A DNA stretch of 7,763 nucleotides from Bacillota bacterium (GTDB lineage Bacteria > Bacillota_E > Sulfobacillia > Sulfobacillales > Sulfobacillaceae): assembly GCA_021820165.1 (NCBI GenBank), contig JAKADW010000088.1, positions 1 to 7,763 on the forward strand, given 5' to 3'. The notes beneath the pieces are model-generated. The model did no database searches. It had not been told where the DNA came from and was given only the letters and a program-made list of their open reading frames with translations. How positions within the stretch are numbered: position 1 is the stretch's first letter; every line of letters starts with the position of its first letter. Made by a program: the position numbers and the translations under genes. Below, piece by piece: positions 6,275-7,763 of the stretch.

Positions 6275-7306
6275 TTATTGCTGCCAGACGGGTACATAAA
6301 TGGTGCCCGATCCCGACGTCATGCTGCCGTCGCCGGGCTGAGTGCCATACCCTGGATTTGTGGAATATCCTTCTCCTGCACCCAATCCGTTGCCATTACT
6401 GTATCCCAACCCGGATGGATTGGGGGTCGTGGACCCCGATTTGGGCAAGGATCCGAAGATGGTATTGACGACTAACTGGTTGGAAGTTCCCGTGGTGCTA
6501 CTAGGCGCCGCCAGAAGCCGACCACGGGGGCCAAAGAGGCCCACTGTCTCGAGGCTCTGGGGGTCCATTGCCGACAAGGGGATGCCATTGGCACTCACCT
6601 GGGTCATGGTGGTCGAGGCGACGGGTGCTAAGGGAGAGACTCCGTTTTGAGTTGACGGCGCTTCGGTAATCCAATCGGCGGAGGTTTCGACGGAGGCTGC
6701 GGCACGTGGGGATAGGGTCACCAATTTATTGATGAGTGGGGACGACTTCCCCTGGATAGTCAAGGTCAGCCGCCATTGGTCCGTGGCGACGGGACTTATT
6801 TTAGCGGTGACCGTGGCGCCGGTCGGGATAGTCACGGTCTGAATCGCGGGCCGGGGCAGTTTCTCCCAAAACACGGTGGTGCTGGCCGTGCCGTTGGCGT
6901 TAGGTGAGGTGATAGTTCCCACCTGAATCAGAGCCCGAGACTGAATCCCGCCCAGTCCCACCCACTCGGCAATCGACCGGTTAGGCGAGGCGGGGTGGGT
7001 AAAGCGAGGGGCTTTCCAGGTGGCTTCGACGCTGGTGAGATTGGTGCCAATTTGATCGAGTCCAGCCCAATTATAGGAAGTCGAGTTAAGCGTGGTAGGA
7101 ATACTAGAAGTGGTCGGTTGCAACGAGGCGACGGGCTCGGGTTTCGGTGAACTCGGGCTGGATGAAACCTTTACCGAAACGGGCTTCACCGCCAGGGGAT
7201 TTGAAATCACACTGATACCAGGCCCCACATTATGCCCTACTTCAAATGCGGCGACCCCAAACGCCGCTAGACCTAGTAACCGGAGTACGGACTGTATGGA
7301 TGCCAT
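6275..7306 (-). CDS. exported peptidase of family G1 (eqolisin / scytalidoglutamic peptidase type)
   Basis: A 343-residue secreted or anchored acid peptidase. Residues 1-21 form a short n-region plus a hydrophobic segment (LLGLAAFGVAAF, 10-21): a signal peptide or an N-terminal anchor. Residues about 40-75 are Ser/Pro/Thr-rich and may be a propeptide or linker. The catalytic domain spans about 76-285: YNWAGL (78-83), TSVEATWKAP (91-100), AEWVGLGG (113-120), LIQVG with Gln128, FWEKLP (146-151) and ADWITE with Glu215. Gln128 and Glu215 correspond to the Gln/Glu dyad of fungal scytalidoglutamic peptidase (Q53/E136). The protein has no cysteine, unlike the disulfide-bearing fungal enzymes. A Gly/Ser/Tyr/Pro-rich tail (about 287-343) is an extension beyond the fungal fold. 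ATG 7306 follows AAAGGA (7321-7316) at 9 bases. Bacterial G1 peptidases are known from acidophiles, which fits extracellular protein degradation at low pH. Confidence 0.83.
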   Translation of the reverse strand: MASIQSVLRLLGLAAFGVAAFEVGHNVGPGISVISNPLAVKPVSVKVSSSPSSPKPEPVASLQPTTSSIPTTLNSTSYNWAGLDQIGTNLTSVEATWKAPRFTHPASPNRSIAEWVGLGGIQSRALIQVGTITSPNANGTASTTVFWEKLPRPAIQTVTIPTGATVTAKISPVATDQWRLTLTIQGKSSPLINKLVTLSPRAAASVETSADWITEAPSTQNGVSPLAPVASTTMTQVSANGIPLSAMDPQSLETVGLFGPRGRLLAAPSSTTGTSNQLVVNTIFGSLPKSGSTTPNPSGLGYSNGNGLGAGEGYSTNPGYGTQPGDGSMTSGSGTIYVPVWQQ

Positions 7307-7390
7307 CTCATCACGTCCTTTAGTATCTTTACTCTTATGAAACCTAAAAATTGTTGCGAAATCTTTACAAACTCTCAGGAACGCTCGAGT

Positions 7391-7411
7391 TTCAGGTATT
7401 GTTCAGCATTG
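7391..7411. repeat. tandem 11-bp-spaced direct repeat upstream of the G1 peptidase gene
   Basis: TTCAGGTATTG (7391-7401) is followed immediately by TTCAGCATTG (7402-7411). Related units are CTCAGGAACG (7374-7383) and TTCAGGGG (7453-7460). Direct repeats spaced by one helical turn are how OmpR/PhoB-type response regulators bind. The pair lies 85-105 bases upstream of the peptidase start, a suitable place for an activator site. Assignment to any regulator is inference. Confidence 0.3.
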
Positions 7412-7534
7412 AGAGGAAGATTTTGGGTATCCCCGATGCTTTAGGGGGGATCTTCAGGGGTCGACAAATTGCGCTGGGGATTCTCGACGTAATGGGGTTC
7501 AAAAATTTATATTGAAGTGCCTAGCAAGCAGGAA

Positions 7535-7563
7535 TTGACACATGCATGGCGAATGTATCTATG
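7535..7563 (+). promoter_or_regulatory. candidate promoter of the last gene
   Basis: A perfect -35 hexamer TTGACA (7535-7540) is followed by TATCTATG (7556-7563), which offers TATCTA at 15 bases or TCTATG at 17 bases, both weak -10 matches. A second -35-like TTGTCA lies at 7565-7570 with TAGCAA at 7588-7593. Either would give a leader of about 90-120 bases containing the stem-loop at 7612-7667. Confidence 0.38.
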
Positions 7564-7611
7564 GTTGTCATTTTATAGCGAATCTGGTAGCAAACCACTT
7601 ATGAACCGTAG

Positions 7612-7667
7612 ATCTGTCTGGAGGAATCCCAGTCACTCCTTTTTGTGAAGCATTCCTGTCGACAGAT
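7612..7667 (+). promoter_or_regulatory. long nested stem-loop in the 5' leader of the last gene
   Basis: Three coaxial stems are visible: ATCTGTC (7612-7618) with GACAGAT (7661-7667), AGGAAT (7622-7627) with ATTCCT (7652-7657), and TCAC (7633-7636) with GTGA (7645-7648), separated by a 3x3 and a 5x3 internal loop. The apical loop TCCTTTTT (7637-7644) is complementary, with one bulge, to the AAAGGGA of the ribosome binding site that begins four bases after the stem. This would allow loop-to-SD pairing that hides the start. It matches no riboswitch class that I can recognise. The 3' arm also contains the palindrome CTGTCGACAG (7656-7665), so a DNA operator is an alternative. Confidence 0.45.
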
Positions 7668-7670
7668 GAT

Positions 7671-7680
7671 AAAGGGAGGA
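7671..7680 (+). promoter_or_regulatory. ribosome binding site that fixes a TTG start at 7687
   Basis: AAAGGGAGGA is a strong Shine-Dalgarno sequence. GGAGG (7675-7679) lies 7 bases before TTG 7687, which opens a clean signal-peptide frame, so the TTG is chosen over the internal ATG at 7735. Confidence 0.75.
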
Positions 7681-7686
7681 AACGAA

Positions 7687-7763
7687 TTGCGTCGAAAGGC
7701 ATTATGGGCAGCCGGCGCCGCGAGCTTAATATTAATGGCAGGGCCCGCGGTTTATGCGGCTAG
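7687..7763 (+). CDS. exported protein, only the signal peptide present (3' end outside window)
   Basis: The frame is open from TTG 7687 to the window end, giving 25 complete codons. The product begins MRRKALWAAGAASL, then ILMAGPAVYAA: three positive residues, a hydrophobic core, a Gly-Pro break, and a VYA-A signal peptidase I site after about residue 24. This is a classic Sec signal peptide with no lipobox Cys, so the product should be secreted or cell-wall associated. The mature part is not in the window and no function can be given. The gene is divergent from the G1 peptidase gene and has a structured leader, which suggests regulation after transcription starts. Confidence 0.75.
   Translation, partial: MRRKALWAAGAASLILMAGPAVYAA

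Larger units (their letters stand above)
7307..7686. other. 380-bp divergent intergenic region between two exported-protein genes
   Basis: No gene is seen here. The left part is AT-rich (7316-7372) and should hold the minus-strand promoter of the peptidase, although no hexamer pair is convincing; the best is TTCGCA with CATAAG at a 15-base spacing on the minus strand. CTCTCA (7372-7377) and TGAGAG (7410-7415) form a distant inverted repeat that encloses tandem TTCAG repeats. ATCCCC (7429-7434) and GGGGAT (7446-7451) form a small hairpin. The right part holds a TTGACA promoter element and a long nested stem-loop, listed separately. Confidence 0.7.

Noticed and set aside
7429..7451. ATCCCC/GGGGAT hairpin as a terminator
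   Set aside because: Six base pairs with an 11-base loop and no T-tract, and no gene ends nearby on either strand.

Overview
The window looks like chromosomal DNA of an acid-tolerant, Gram-positive (Firmicutes-type) bacterium, perhaps a relative of Sulfobacillus or Alicyclobacillus. Supporting signs are strong AGGAGG-type ribosome binding sites, two TTG starts, a typical lipobox (LTGC), roughly mid-50s GC by eye, and a secreted peptidase of family G1, whose members work at acid pH. The genus is an inference; no rRNA or other marker gene is present.

Layout. Bases 1-2085 hold the end of a sugar-catabolism operon. First comes the 3' part of a glycoside hydrolase family 4 gene (6-phospho-beta-glucosidase type), then, with no base between stop and start, a BadF/BadG-type sugar kinase. 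Bases 2167-3270 encode a lipoprotein with a LolA-like N-terminal half; its promoter and start codon are arranged as for a leaderless mRNA. Bases 3369-4286 encode a GHMP kinase close to PduX (L-threonine kinase of cobalamin side-chain synthesis), followed directly by a 10-bp GC-rich hairpin. Bases 4451-4939 (minus) encode a small four-helix membrane protein and 5038-6255 (plus) an MFS transporter. These two are divergent and share a 98-bp spacer almost filled by a nested inverted repeat. Bases 6275-7306 (minus) encode an exported G1 (eqolisin-like) peptidase with both catalytic residues. The last gene starts at TTG 7687 (plus); only its Sec signal peptide lies in the window.

How the genes relate. 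The hydrolase and kinase very probably act together on a beta-linked (amino)sugar. The other genes are mostly single transcription units and I see no common pathway joining them. The two exported proteins at the right end are divergent across a 380-bp region that holds a tandem 11-bp-spaced repeat, a consensus -35 hexamer and a long nested stem-loop next to the ribosome binding site of the last gene.

No mobile element, CRISPR array, tRNA or rRNA is seen. I did not find a clearly new multi-gene system. The most interesting unexplained signal is the structured leader at 7612-7667, followed by the kinase/GH4 pair and the leaderless lipoprotein start.
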